The notes under the pieces are model-generated. The model saw nothing but the letters and a program-made list of their open reading frames with translations. It did no database searches and was not told the origin of the DNA. From the NCBI GenBank assembly GCA_024398435.1, contig JAKSJD010000003.1, positions 220,781 through 284,780 on the forward strand: a stretch of 64,000 nt of DNA. The letters are read 5' to 3'. The translations under genes were made by a program, and so were the position numbers. Positions 56,918-64,000 of the stretch are shown piece after piece (the first letter of the stretch is position 1; every line of letters begins with the position of its first letter). This stretch comes from Bacteroidaceae bacterium. GTDB taxonomy: Bacteria; Bacteroidota; Bacteroidia; Bacteroidales; Bacteroidaceae.

Positions 56918-57727
56918 CTATTTTATTTTACCGTTAATATATTGCTTGAGGATGTGGAAAGCAGGGGATGGCATTGCTCCATGGTCGAATCCTTGCATCT
57001 CATAAAGATATACATGATTGTGGCCAGTCAACTTGAGCATGCGCCAGAAATATGCCTGCTCTTCGTAACGACCATATAGTTCCAATTCGCGGTCGCCAGA
57101 GATAACGAGAATAGGAGGGGCATCCTTGCGGACATACGTAAGAGGAGCATATTGGTCGATTGTGGCTTGTAGCGGACCGATACCTTGCTGCTTTCGGATA
57201 TTATAGTGAGTAATAACCTGACCACTGAAAGGCAATAGGGCTGCAATGGAATCGGCATCAACTCCATAAGCTTTCAGCCAATGCTTGTCAAGACCGATAA
57301 GGTCGGTAAGATAACCACCGGCAGAATGTCCACTGACATATATTCGCTTTGTATCTCCATTATATTCCGATGCATGCTTGAACACCCAAGCAACAGCAGC
57401 TGCCGCATCATCTATGCATTGGTCTATCTTTGCCTTTGGAAGAAGACGATAACCAACTCCGACAACAATATAGCCACTTCGCTTCAATTCGTTAGGAATC
57501 TCTTTGTTTCCGCCTTCGAGTCCTCCTCCGTGGAACCATACCACTACAGGTGCTGCCTTAGCATTTTCTGGATAATATACATCGAGTTTGCAACGTTCCT
57601 TTGAATAGTCGTCGGCAGAGAGCGGAGTGTATGGAATGTCATTCACTTGCTTGTATTGAGCCATCGTGTTCGTGGCAAAGCATATTAGCAATGCTGTCGT
57701 GACTATCAATATTCTCGTCTTTCTCAT
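56918..57727 (-). CDS. Secreted alpha/beta hydrolase (carbohydrate-esterase/BD-FAE-like)
   Basis: A 269-residue protein with signal peptide (MRKTRILIVTTALLICFATN). ATG 57727 is chosen over an upstream in-frame TTG that would lie in the GH43 coding end. Oxyanion motif VVVWFHGGGLEGG near residue 62, nucleophile GHSAGG near 136, Asp in ISGDRELE near 208 and His in GFDHGAMPS near 248 form the catalytic set. This HGGG-type esterase family includes feruloyl/acetyl esterases active on plant glycans, which fits the GH43 gene next to it. Substrate not proven. Confidence 0.88.
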   Translation of the reverse strand: MRKTRILIVTTALLICFATNTMAQYKQVNDIPYTPLSADDYSKERCKLDVYYPENAKAAPVVVWFHGGGLEGGNKEIPNELKRSGYIVVGVGYRLLPKAKIDQCIDDAAAAVAWVFKHASEYNGDTKRIYVSGHSAGGYLTDLIGLDKHWLKAYGVDADSIAALLPFSGQVITHYNIRKQQGIGPLQATIDQYAPLTYVRKDAPPILVISGDRELELYGRYEEQAYFWRMLKLTGHNHVYLYEMQGFDHGAMPSPAFHILKQYINGKIK

Positions 57728-57743
57728 ATAGGTAATATTTATT

Positions 57744-59339
57744 TTATTTATAGTTGAACCAATCAATGTCTACATATCCATTATCTGATGGATTGGAAGT
57801 CTGGGCAAACAAACCAAGCATCACTCCTGTAAATCCTCCTATAGTTTCGGTACTGAGATATCGGTATTCCATCTTTCCTAAAAGAGTATAGTCGGAATTG
57901 TCGGTCGAAACATATAGATAGTAGAAATCGCGGTCGGAAGTAATACGCAGATAAGCTTGCTTGCTGTTAAGAACTTGCTCTTTCATCGTACTGCTCATCT
58001 GGCCGATGCGTATGTTTGACTTAATGACGATTTGCCCTTTTCTGTTTTCTGCAACTACGTCATAATGGTTGAGTGGGGCAGCATAGGCTGTGATGCCTGC
58101 TTGCATTCCTTCTGCCAGGTGGGATAGGTCGACAGAAGCAGTAGCAGTAAAGTTGAGCTCTGTCTGTCTTCTTGCAACGAATGTAGGTGATGCAGTTTGG
58201 TCGATAGTCGTTGTTGTTGGCTTAAGTCGGAGATATCCACGACGGCTTTTGAGTGAATAGTTCGCATAGATAGGATTGCATAGACTATGCCATCCCATTG
58301 GAAGACCTATGGAAGCATAACTCGTTGTAGGGGCATTCCTTTCTGTAAAGTCAAATTCCTCACGCTCTGGATATCCTTGCATTGGCACTTGTGGCAAGGT
58401 CTTGCATTTCATGTCTACAGCAATAGTTCCGTCGCCATTCACGATTGGCCACTCTCCTGATTTCCATTCTACTGGTGCGAGGAAAGTCTCTCGTCCCATC
58501 ACATGTTGCAAATATCCGCTTGTACGGTATCCTAGGCATATCATCCACCATGATGAATCCGATGCCTGAACGAGGTCGGCATGGCCTAGTCCCTGTATGT
58601 TGCTGTTTTGCATAGCCATACTGAAATGGGAGAGTATTGGGTTGGCAGGATTTGGCTCGTAAGGTCCGAAGAGCGAATGGCTTCGAAGTATGTTGACATG
58701 ATGCCCATGTTCCGTACCACCTTCTGCAAGCATCAGATAGTAGTAACCATCTTTCTTATAGATGTGTGGTCCTTCAGGATAGCGTCCGCCAAGCCCTGTT
58801 CCTAAATGATGGATATCGCCTATTTGTTTACCTGTCTCTACATCAATCTCGCATATCTTTATGTCGCCATTCTTCCATAAGAAATATGTTTTATCATCTT
58901 CAAAATAAAGGGTAGGGTCGCAACTGCCTACATCGAACGGTATCACGATTGGTTCCGACCATTCACCTTTAGGGTCATCGGTCCATACATAAAAATGGCG
59001 TCGGGAAGGATATACGGTTGTTACCATATAGAATCGACCGTTGTTGTAGCGAATTGTTGGTGCATATATACCTCCATTGCCATCTGTTCGTGAAAGGTCG
59101 ACTTGAGATGAGCGTGTCAGACAATTACCCACTTGCTCCCAATTAACAAGGTCTTTGCTATGAAATATAGGAACTCCAGGGAAATATTGGAATGTGCTGT
59201 TGACGAGATAGAAATCATCTCCAGCTCTGCATACGCTTGGATCGGCATGGAATCCTGGAAGCACTGGATTCTTGAAACCTTGTGCAAAAGCAGTGCTAAT
59301 CGACAGCAACAGCAATAGTGTTAGAGATATCTTCTTCAT
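57744..59339 (-). CDS. GH43 beta-xylosidase/alpha-L-arabinofuranosidase with C-terminal beta-sandwich
   Basis: A 531-residue protein with signal peptide ending near AFAQ. The five-bladed propeller starts KNPVLPGFHADPSVCRAGDD, with the catalytic-base Asp near 32. The pKa-modulating Asp is in GSCDPTLYFED near 138 and the acid Glu in RYPEGPHIYKKDG near 187. Residues about 330-531 form the concanavalin-like C-terminal domain (MGWHSLCNPIYANYSLK; NGYVDIDWFNY). It removes xylose or arabinose side chains from plant hemicellulose. It leads the esterase gene by 16 bp on the minus strand. Confidence 0.94.
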   Translation of the reverse strand: MKKISLTLLLLLSISTAFAQGFKNPVLPGFHADPSVCRAGDDFYLVNSTFQYFPGVPIFHSKDLVNWEQVGNCLTRSSQVDLSRTDGNGGIYAPTIRYNNGRFYMVTTVYPSRRHFYVWTDDPKGEWSEPIVIPFDVGSCDPTLYFEDDKTYFLWKNGDIKICEIDVETGKQIGDIHHLGTGLGGRYPEGPHIYKKDGYYYLMLAEGGTEHGHHVNILRSHSLFGPYEPNPANPILSHFSMAMQNSNIQGLGHADLVQASDSSWWMICLGYRTSGYLQHVMGRETFLAPVEWKSGEWPIVNGDGTIAVDMKCKTLPQVPMQGYPEREEFDFTERNAPTTSYASIGLPMGWHSLCNPIYANYSLKSRRGYLRLKPTTTTIDQTASPTFVARRQTELNFTATASVDLSHLAEGMQAGITAYAAPLNHYDVVAENRKGQIVIKSNIRIGQMSSTMKEQVLNSKQAYLRITSDRDFYYLYVSTDNSDYTLLGKMEYRYLSTETIGGFTGVMLGLFAQTSNPSDNGYVDIDWFNYK

Positions 59340-59365
59340 ATATTGTATTTATTTATTTTATCGTT

Positions 59366-59393
59366 TCGATGTAAAAACTTACTGGACGGAAAC
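59366..59393 (-). repeat. 28-bp repeat shared by two gene 3' ends
   Basis: 59366-59393 equals 60002-60029 at 27 of 28 positions (core AAAAACTTACTGGACGGAAAC). In the second copy it encodes the C-terminal PVSFYIET of the TIGR04076-like protein. Here it covers the last codons and stop of the acetyltransferase in another frame. Confidence 0.8.
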
Positions 59394-59936
59394 TTCTATG
59401 TTCTTTATGAATCTTGCAGGAACACCACCCACAAAAGTTCTTGGCTCTACATCCTTTGTGACAACAGAACCTGCTGCAACAACTGCTCCGTTACCAATGT
59501 TCACTCCAGGCATAATGCAAGAGTGACCACCTATCCATACATCATTACCAATGTTGATGGACTCTGCATAACCTGTTTTATAACGGTCATCAGGTTTGAG
59601 ATTATGTCCTGTAGTAAATATGCCTACATTTGGTCCAATAAGGCAATTGTTTCCTATGTGAATTTCTGCATAGTCGAGTATAGTGCAGTTGTAGCCTGCA
59701 TAGAAATTGTCGCCTACATGTATGTTGCAGCCAAAGTCGCAACGGAAACCAGCGGAGACACTTGGATTGCATCCGACGCTCCCAAAGAGTTCTCTTACGA
59801 TTCGTTGCTGATCTTCCTGTGCGATAAGGGGGAGAGCATTCAGTTCACGCACGAGTTTGTCTGCCTTTAGCAGAGATCCCAAAAGACCGGAATCTATTAG
59901 GCTTTCTATGCTTCGATCGTAATACTGTCTTTCCAT
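59379..59936 (-). CDS. Sugar/maltose O-acetyltransferase-like left-handed beta-helix protein
   Basis: A 185-residue LbetaH acetyltransferase of the LacA/Maa group. [20 protein letters not shown] begins the Maa-type helical N-terminus. [60 protein letters not shown] and [20 protein letters not shown] are the hexapeptide coils; the catalytic His is in [11 protein letters not shown]. It acetylates sugars with acetyl-CoA in the cytoplasm. Its 3' end overlaps a 28-bp segment also found at the 3' end of the TIGR04076-like gene. Confidence 0.92.
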   Translation of the reverse strand: MERQYYDRSIESLIDSGLLGSLLKADKLVRELNALPLIAQEDQQRIVRELFGSVGCNPSVSAGFRCDFGCNIHVGDNFYAGYNCTILDYAEIHIGNNCLIGPNVGIFTTGHNLKPDDRYKTGYAESINIGNDVWIGGHSCIMPGVNIGNGAVVAAGSVVTKDVEPRTFVGGVPARFIKNIEVSVQ

Positions 59937-59982
59937 ATATGCAATATTTCTTTGAGTTTGTTCTCTGTTATTGGTATGACAT

Positions 59983-60291
59983 TTATTTCTGTTCCATTGT
60001 CTCGATATAAAAACTTACTGGACGGAAACCATCGTTGCAACTGATCATGGCACTGTTGGGATTCTGCATCCATCCGTCGTAGAAGTTGCCTTCGCCTCGT
60101 GCCAAAGCCTCAACGAATTCGTGCATTGTCTTCCATGCTTCAGGACAAAGACCTTCGGGACACTTGCTGTCTTCGCTTATCCATGATTGTCCTTCGCACA
60201 CATCACAAGTGTGTTCGATAGGGTTTTCGTATTTCTTCATAAGGTCGTCGTATTGAACCTTACGGATTGCTGTTATCTTTACTCTTTTCAT
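59983..60291 (-). CDS. TIGR04076-family small protein
   Basis: A 102-residue protein. [20 protein letters not shown] is the usual start; [29 protein letters not shown] and [15 protein letters not shown] complete the pattern with five Cys residues. The family has no established function; the conserved Cys suggest metal binding or redox activity. It lies 1 bp after the stop of the next upstream gene, so they are translated together. Confidence 0.85.
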   Translation of the reverse strand: MKRVKITAIRKVQYDDLMKKYENPIEHTCDVCEGQSWISEDSKCPEGLCPEAWKTMHEFVEALARGEGNFYDGWMQNPNSAMISCNDGFRPVSFYIETMEQK

Positions 60292-60292
60292 C

Positions 60293-60754
60293 TTATTCGG
60301 GTTTGCATAGGCCTTCAGAAATCAGCGTGAGGCGAATGTGAGCCTTGATCTCCACGCTATTGACATAATTGGTAAAGACATCATTGCCGTATTTCTCAAG
60401 CAGATCGCTTGCCATCTTGCTGGGTATTGCCACCGAGCAGAGATTGGTTTGATTATGAAATTCGAACTGCATCGGGCATTCCATGATCTTGCTGAATCCG
60501 GAAACAATGACAGATCCATGTTCGTTGCAGAGGTCACCACATTGGCGAATATTGAAGTCGTTGGCTTTGACTGCTTCGAGACACTCGGTTGCTGCTGACA
60601 TATCTTTGAAAGCTACTCGTCCGAGATGCTCATGCAGGTCATCTTTTATCAATTCCTCTGCAGCACATAGGATGAACTCATACCACATTCTCCATGTGGT
60701 AGTGTACCAGAAATAGGTCCATCCACTATTCTCTTTCTTTTCCTTGAATATCAT
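60293..60754 (-). CDS. Unknown small protein cotranscribed with the TIGR04076-like gene
   Basis: A 153-residue soluble protein with six Cys residues. FKEKKENSGWTYFWYTTTWR at the N-terminus, then CAAEELIKDDLHEHL, and a C-terminal half with FNIRQCGDLCNEHGSVIVSG and CPMQFEFHNQTNLCSVAIPS. I do not recognise a family. The tight spacing and shared Cys content suggest that it works with the small protein downstream. Confidence 0.7.
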   Translation of the reverse strand: MIFKEKKENSGWTYFWYTTTWRMWYEFILCAAEELIKDDLHEHLGRVAFKDMSAATECLEAVKANDFNIRQCGDLCNEHGSVIVSGFSKIMECPMQFEFHNQTNLCSVAIPSKMASDLLEKYGNDVFTNYVNSVEIKAHIRLTLISEGLCKPE

Positions 60755-60826
60755 TTTTTATATTTACTTATCGGATTACTACATTCATGCGTTCAACCTT
60801 AAGTTTTTGGTTGTTTGTTGTCTTTT

Positions 60827-62116
60827 CTATTTCCCGATGCAGAAGTTCTTGAAGATTGAATGGAGAGTGTCGTCGGATGTTACTTCACCCACTATCTCTG
60901 CGATGGAGTCGATACATTCGTGTAGGTCGAGAGCGATGATGTCGCCTGTGGTTCCGTCGGTGAGTTGTGTCTCCACTTTTCGGATGGCTGCTTGTGCTTG
61001 CCGAAGTGCCTCAACATGGCGAAGGTTGGTTACGACTACATCCGAATCGGTATGTTGCAACTGACGGGCATATTCTGTGAGTTGCTGTTCGAGTTGGCTG
61101 ACTCCCTTTCCCGTGAGGGCTTGGAAGTCGTTGGTCTTGTTCTCTATTTGGATGACGAATTGCTCTTCGGTTGTTTCGATTGAAGGATATTCCACGCCTG
61201 GCTCTTTCATCATGATGATGATTTGAGCTTCGTGAGCCTTTCTCTTAGTTCGCTCGATGCCCATCGACTCAACAACATCATCTGTTTCGTGGATTCCAGC
61301 TGTGTCGATAAAACGGAAAAGAATGCCGTCGATTGTGATTGTGTCTTCAATTGTATCGCGGGTTGTACCTCTTACTTCGCTTACGATGGCTCGGTCGTCG
61401 TGGAGCAAACGGTTGAGAAGGGTAGACTTTCCTACATTTGGTTCTCCTATGATGGCTACTGGAATACCGTTCTTTATTGCATTTCCTGCTCGGAACGAAT
61501 CTACAAGACGTGTGATTACGCTATCCACCACCTCTGCAAGTGAGAGCAATTGTTTGCGGTCGGCAAACTCAACATCTTCTTCTGAGAAGTCGATTTCGAG
61601 TTCGAGGAGCGAAGTCATTTCGAGCAATTGGGTGCGAAGGCTCTTGAGTTGTGCAGAGAAGTCGCCACGCATTTGGTTCATAGCCAATCGGTGTGACTGT
61701 TCGGTAGATGAGGCTATGAGGTCGGCCACAGCTTCGGCCTGACTCAAGTCCATCTTTCCGTTGAGGAAAGCACGTTGAGTATATTCGCCAGGGGCAGCGA
61801 GAGTGCAACCAACGAGTGTGAGTTGTTCGATGATTTGTTGAATGATGTATCTCGAACCGTGGCACATTATCTCGACCGAATCTTCGCCTGTATAGGAATG
61901 GGGAGCGCGATAAACGATGACTACAACATCGTCGAGTGGGGCATCGTTTGCAATGATTGTACCATAATGAACCGAATATCCTTTTGCTTCGGTGAGGCTT
62001 TGGCTGCCTGCCGACTTGAATATTTTGCTCACAATACTGATTGCATCGTCGCCTGATGTTCGGATTACACCAATAGCTCCACCTTCTCCGCTACTCAAAG
62101 CACAGATTGTCTTCAT
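60827..62116 (-). CDS. mnmE: tRNA modification GTPase MnmE
   Basis: A 429-residue MnmE. The formyl-THF-binding N-terminal domain has ICALSSGEGGAIGVIRTSG and APGEYTQRAFLNGKMDLSQA. The G domain has GEPNVGKSTLLN near residue 220, GTTRDTIED near 250 and DTAG near 270. The C-terminal FCIGK carries the catalytic Cys. With MnmG it makes the 5-carboxymethylaminomethyl group on wobble U34. The G4 motif reads ENKTND rather than NKxD, and the protein is about 25 residues shorter than usual in this region. Confidence 0.95.
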   Translation of the reverse strand: MKTICALSSGEGGAIGVIRTSGDDAISIVSKIFKSAGSQSLTEAKGYSVHYGTIIANDAPLDDVVVIVYRAPHSYTGEDSVEIMCHGSRYIIQQIIEQLTLVGCTLAAPGEYTQRAFLNGKMDLSQAEAVADLIASSTEQSHRLAMNQMRGDFSAQLKSLRTQLLEMTSLLELEIDFSEEDVEFADRKQLLSLAEVVDSVITRLVDSFRAGNAIKNGIPVAIIGEPNVGKSTLLNRLLHDDRAIVSEVRGTTRDTIEDTITIDGILFRFIDTAGIHETDDVVESMGIERTKRKAHEAQIIIMMKEPGVEYPSIETTEEQFVIQIENKTNDFQALTGKGVSQLEQQLTEYARQLQHTDSDVVVTNLRHVEALRQAQAAIRKVETQLTDGTTGDIIALDLHECIDSIAEIVGEVTSDDTLHSIFKNFCIGK

Positions 62117-62146
62117 TCACTGCTTAGTTTAATTTGTTTCTGGCTA

Positions 62147-62154
62147 CAAAGATA
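62147..62154 (-). promoter_or_regulatory. Bacteroidota -7 box of mnmE
   Basis: The minus strand reads TATCTTTG 31 nt before the start codon. A TTG lies 22 nt further upstream, slightly long but compatible. Confidence 0.6.
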
Positions 62155-62257
62155 ATAAAAATTGCAGAACGAAGTACAATGAATGCAGAATTAACTACTA
62201 TAAGCAGTTAATTAGAGCACATTATAATAAAATTAATAGGGGATAGATGACAATTCC

Positions 62258-63751
62258 TTACAGTTCGAACTGATAGCAACCTGCATCAGGATGCTCTTCA
62301 GGTCGTTTTACGCCTCGGCGGTCGTATGGATACAACTGGTTTTTCCCGCTTCCAAGACCTCTTGCAACTGAAAGAGTGTCGAGACGGAAATCGTAAACAG
62401 CCAAATGATAGTCGAAGTTGCGGAAGTTGCCTTCACGGTCCTTTGGCTTCTTTTCGTCCTTGTCGGTTGGATTGATTTTAGAACTGCTCTTTCGGCCAAG
62501 AGTGTCAATCTTGCATTCGATGAAGAAAGGAGCATCGTCTTCCGTTGTCTTTGTGTTGACGAGACAATGGTCGAAGAGATAGTTGAAAGCGGCATCAACA
62601 TCGGCAAGGCGTGAACCAAACACCTCATCGTCTTTGAATCCGGTGATTATGCTGTTGTAGAATACGAGTCGGTCGATAGGGTAGATTGTGTCGTTTTCAA
62701 AGTTTGTGAAGTTGAGGGCACTTCCACATTCTCCGCTCCAAGGGTAGAACTGACCGATGGTACAATGAACAAACTGGTTGTCGCCTCCGAGAATGTTGAC
62801 GCAATAACCTTTGGCATTGGTGATTTGGCTGTTGCCAATGTCGGCCGTACAAAAACGAAGTCGAAGTGCGTCTCCAGCAACATTGTGGACAATGCTGTTT
62901 GTAAGAGTCAGTTTGATTTCGTTAGGGTCGGAACGTTCAGTAATGATTCCATAGCTGCCTCCATGGATGTCGCAGAAGTCGAACACGTTTTCCTGACTTT
63001 CCGCATAGAGATGAATTCCTCCCCATTGGGCATCAGTTTGGTCGTAAGGCATGTAGTCGAGCAGGTTGTCGAGTCGGTCGCCTCGGAAAATGATTGGTTT
63101 TTCGAGAGTTCCTTTTGCAATCACCTGACCATGAACTGCAAGGCTTGCTCCGGCATGGAAACAGAGAGTCGTTCCTTCCTTGATGGTCAGAGTGGCTCCG
63201 GGACGGACAACAAGGCTGTCATAGATGATGTAAGGACGACGGGCATCCAAAGTCTTGTCTTCCGTTATTTCCTCACTCCTCATCACGATTGCATCTTGTC
63301 CGAAGGCTTGGAGAATCACCTTTTGGGTGCGACCATTCTGAAGAGTGAATAAAAGGGAGTCCGTAATGAGGATAGGAGAATCGGAATCATGTGGGTTGAT
63401 AGTTACTTCCACAAAGCAGAAGATACTGTCTTCATGATAAATCTCTACATCAGTGAACTGCGTATTATATTGACCGTCGAGGTTAACCCTGAAGCCGCTG
63501 CTTCCATTACTTCCCAGACGTACCGATGAGAGACGAACTCCCTTGTTATTTCTATTGTATATCTTGAATGTCTTAGTTGCTGAACCTATATTCGTGAAGA
63601 TAGTGTCGAACGAAACCGTATCTGTGGAAAACTCAATCGAAGCACCGCTTCCATCCATGAATTCCTCATCCTCACTACATGCGCAAAGGCATAATACGAC
63701 CACTGCGAATGCTGCCAAAAAGTATGTTTTGAATGTGTTGTTTAAGCCCAT
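62258..63751 (-). CDS. Right-handed beta-helix surface lipoprotein
   Basis: A 497-residue lipoprotein with Cys25 (LCACSEDEEF). The acidic residues right after the Cys match the lipoprotein export signal that sends Bacteroidota lipoproteins to the cell surface. Residues about 38-155 form a beta-sandwich (IEFSTDTVSFDTIFTNIGSA). Residues about 165-400 carry repeating strands typical of parallel beta-helix proteins (ATLTIKEGTTLCFHAGASLA; WGGIHLYAESQENVFDFCDI). The end has the PDAGCYQFE motif frequent in this family. Binding or lyase activity is possible; no catalytic set is evident. Confidence 0.87.
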   Translation of the reverse strand: MGLNNTFKTYFLAAFAVVVLCLCACSEDEEFMDGSGASIEFSTDTVSFDTIFTNIGSATKTFKIYNRNNKGVRLSSVRLGSNGSSGFRVNLDGQYNTQFTDVEIYHEDSIFCFVEVTINPHDSDSPILITDSLLFTLQNGRTQKVILQAFGQDAIVMRSEEITEDKTLDARRPYIIYDSLVVRPGATLTIKEGTTLCFHAGASLAVHGQVIAKGTLEKPIIFRGDRLDNLLDYMPYDQTDAQWGGIHLYAESQENVFDFCDIHGGSYGIITERSDPNEIKLTLTNSIVHNVAGDALRLRFCTADIGNSQITNAKGYCVNILGGDNQFVHCTIGQFYPWSGECGSALNFTNFENDTIYPIDRLVFYNSIITGFKDDEVFGSRLADVDAAFNYLFDHCLVNTKTTEDDAPFFIECKIDTLGRKSSSKINPTDKDEKKPKDREGNFRNFDYHLAVYDFRLDTLSVARGLGSGKNQLYPYDRRGVKRPEEHPDAGCYQFEL

Positions 63752-63864
63752 TTCCTCAATTCTGTTTATTCCTATAACGAGTATCGATGCGTTTTATTGT
63801 ATTTCTATATTATAATTTTAATGAAAGTCAGAGCGTAATGTTTTATGATGGTTTTATATAAAGC

Positions 63865-63897
63865 AAAACCTTCCGGCTTTGGTTGTCGAAAGGTTTT
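63865..63897. terminator. Hairpin near the right window edge
   Basis: AAAACCTT (63865-63872) pairs with AAGGTTTT (63890-63897). It probably ends a minus-strand gene beyond the window. The T-tracts are only moderate. The rest of 63752-64000 is AT-rich with no gene. Confidence 0.5.
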
Positions 63898-64000
63898 GGA
63901 GTATAGGTGTGTTGATTGGCTATGTTTAATTATAGATTTGGCTTCATCCTTTGTTTAGTATAATACCATTGTTCAGTTGTGTCTTTTACATCAAATGTTA

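Noticed and set aside
57728-57766. TTG-initiated extension of the alpha/beta hydrolase
   Set aside because: It would precede a proper signal peptide with 13 unrelated residues and overlap the GH43 gene. ATG 57727 is better.

Overview
The window looks like a chromosomal segment of a Bacteroidota bacterium, most likely of the Prevotella/Bacteroides group. The evidence is TAnnTTTG-type promoters (often TATCTTTG), few Shine-Dalgarno sites, many signal-peptide or lipoprotein proteins, a C-terminal sorting-like domain on a giant secreted protein, a full Na+-translocating NADH:quinone reductase operon, and GH127/GH2/GH43 glycan hydrolases. No rRNA, tRNA, CRISPR array or recognisable transposase was seen.

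Layout. 1-1058 (-) is the N-terminal part of carB. 2170-14465 (+) is a first surface-polysaccharide operon: flippase, SDR, ThDP enzyme, pyruvyl transferase, GT8, rfbC, MBOAT plus SGNH acetylation pair, GT4, acyltransferase 3 and GT2, closed by a strong terminator. 14466-17110 is an isolated VirE-type ATPase gene between imperfect inverted repeats. 17247-28777 (+) is a second polysaccharide operon: glycosyltransferases, EpsG/Wzy-like polymerase, GNAT acetyltransferase, initiating sugar-phosphate transferase and an unknown OB-fold-like protein, interrupted by four small four-helix-bundle (S23/IVP/Avd-like) genes. 29131-40460 holds mixed genes: AlaX-type editing protein, PepD, YiiX-like and MltF-like lipoproteins, aquaporin Z, a 1487-residue CotH protein and a CapA-NlpC/P60 fusion. 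41119-47162 is nqrABCDEF. 47509-59936 (-) is a glycan-degradation block with FKBP and inositol-phosphatase genes. 59983-63751 (-) holds small unknown genes, mnmE and a beta-helix surface lipoprotein.

The most unusual signal is in the spacers. They are built from degenerate arrays with a strict 7-bp period (word families around TAGAATG, ATACATT/ATCAATT, GGTTAAC/GGTTCAC, AGATATA/AGATAGT and TTCTGCA) or a roughly 9-bp period (CTTTTATAA/CTCTTATCA). Each four-helix-bundle gene sits between a word array and the inverted version of the same family, and each of the four uses a different family. The arrays also run into genes: they supply the apparent start and stop of the glycosyltransferase at 21973, where loss of one 7-bp unit would reconnect a severed C-terminus, and they encode part of the GH2 signal peptide. 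Both polysaccharide operons start with the same promoter plus a two-hairpin leader whose stems differ by compensatory changes, suggesting a conserved regulatory RNA.

All identifications come from reading the sequence and family knowledge. No database search was run.
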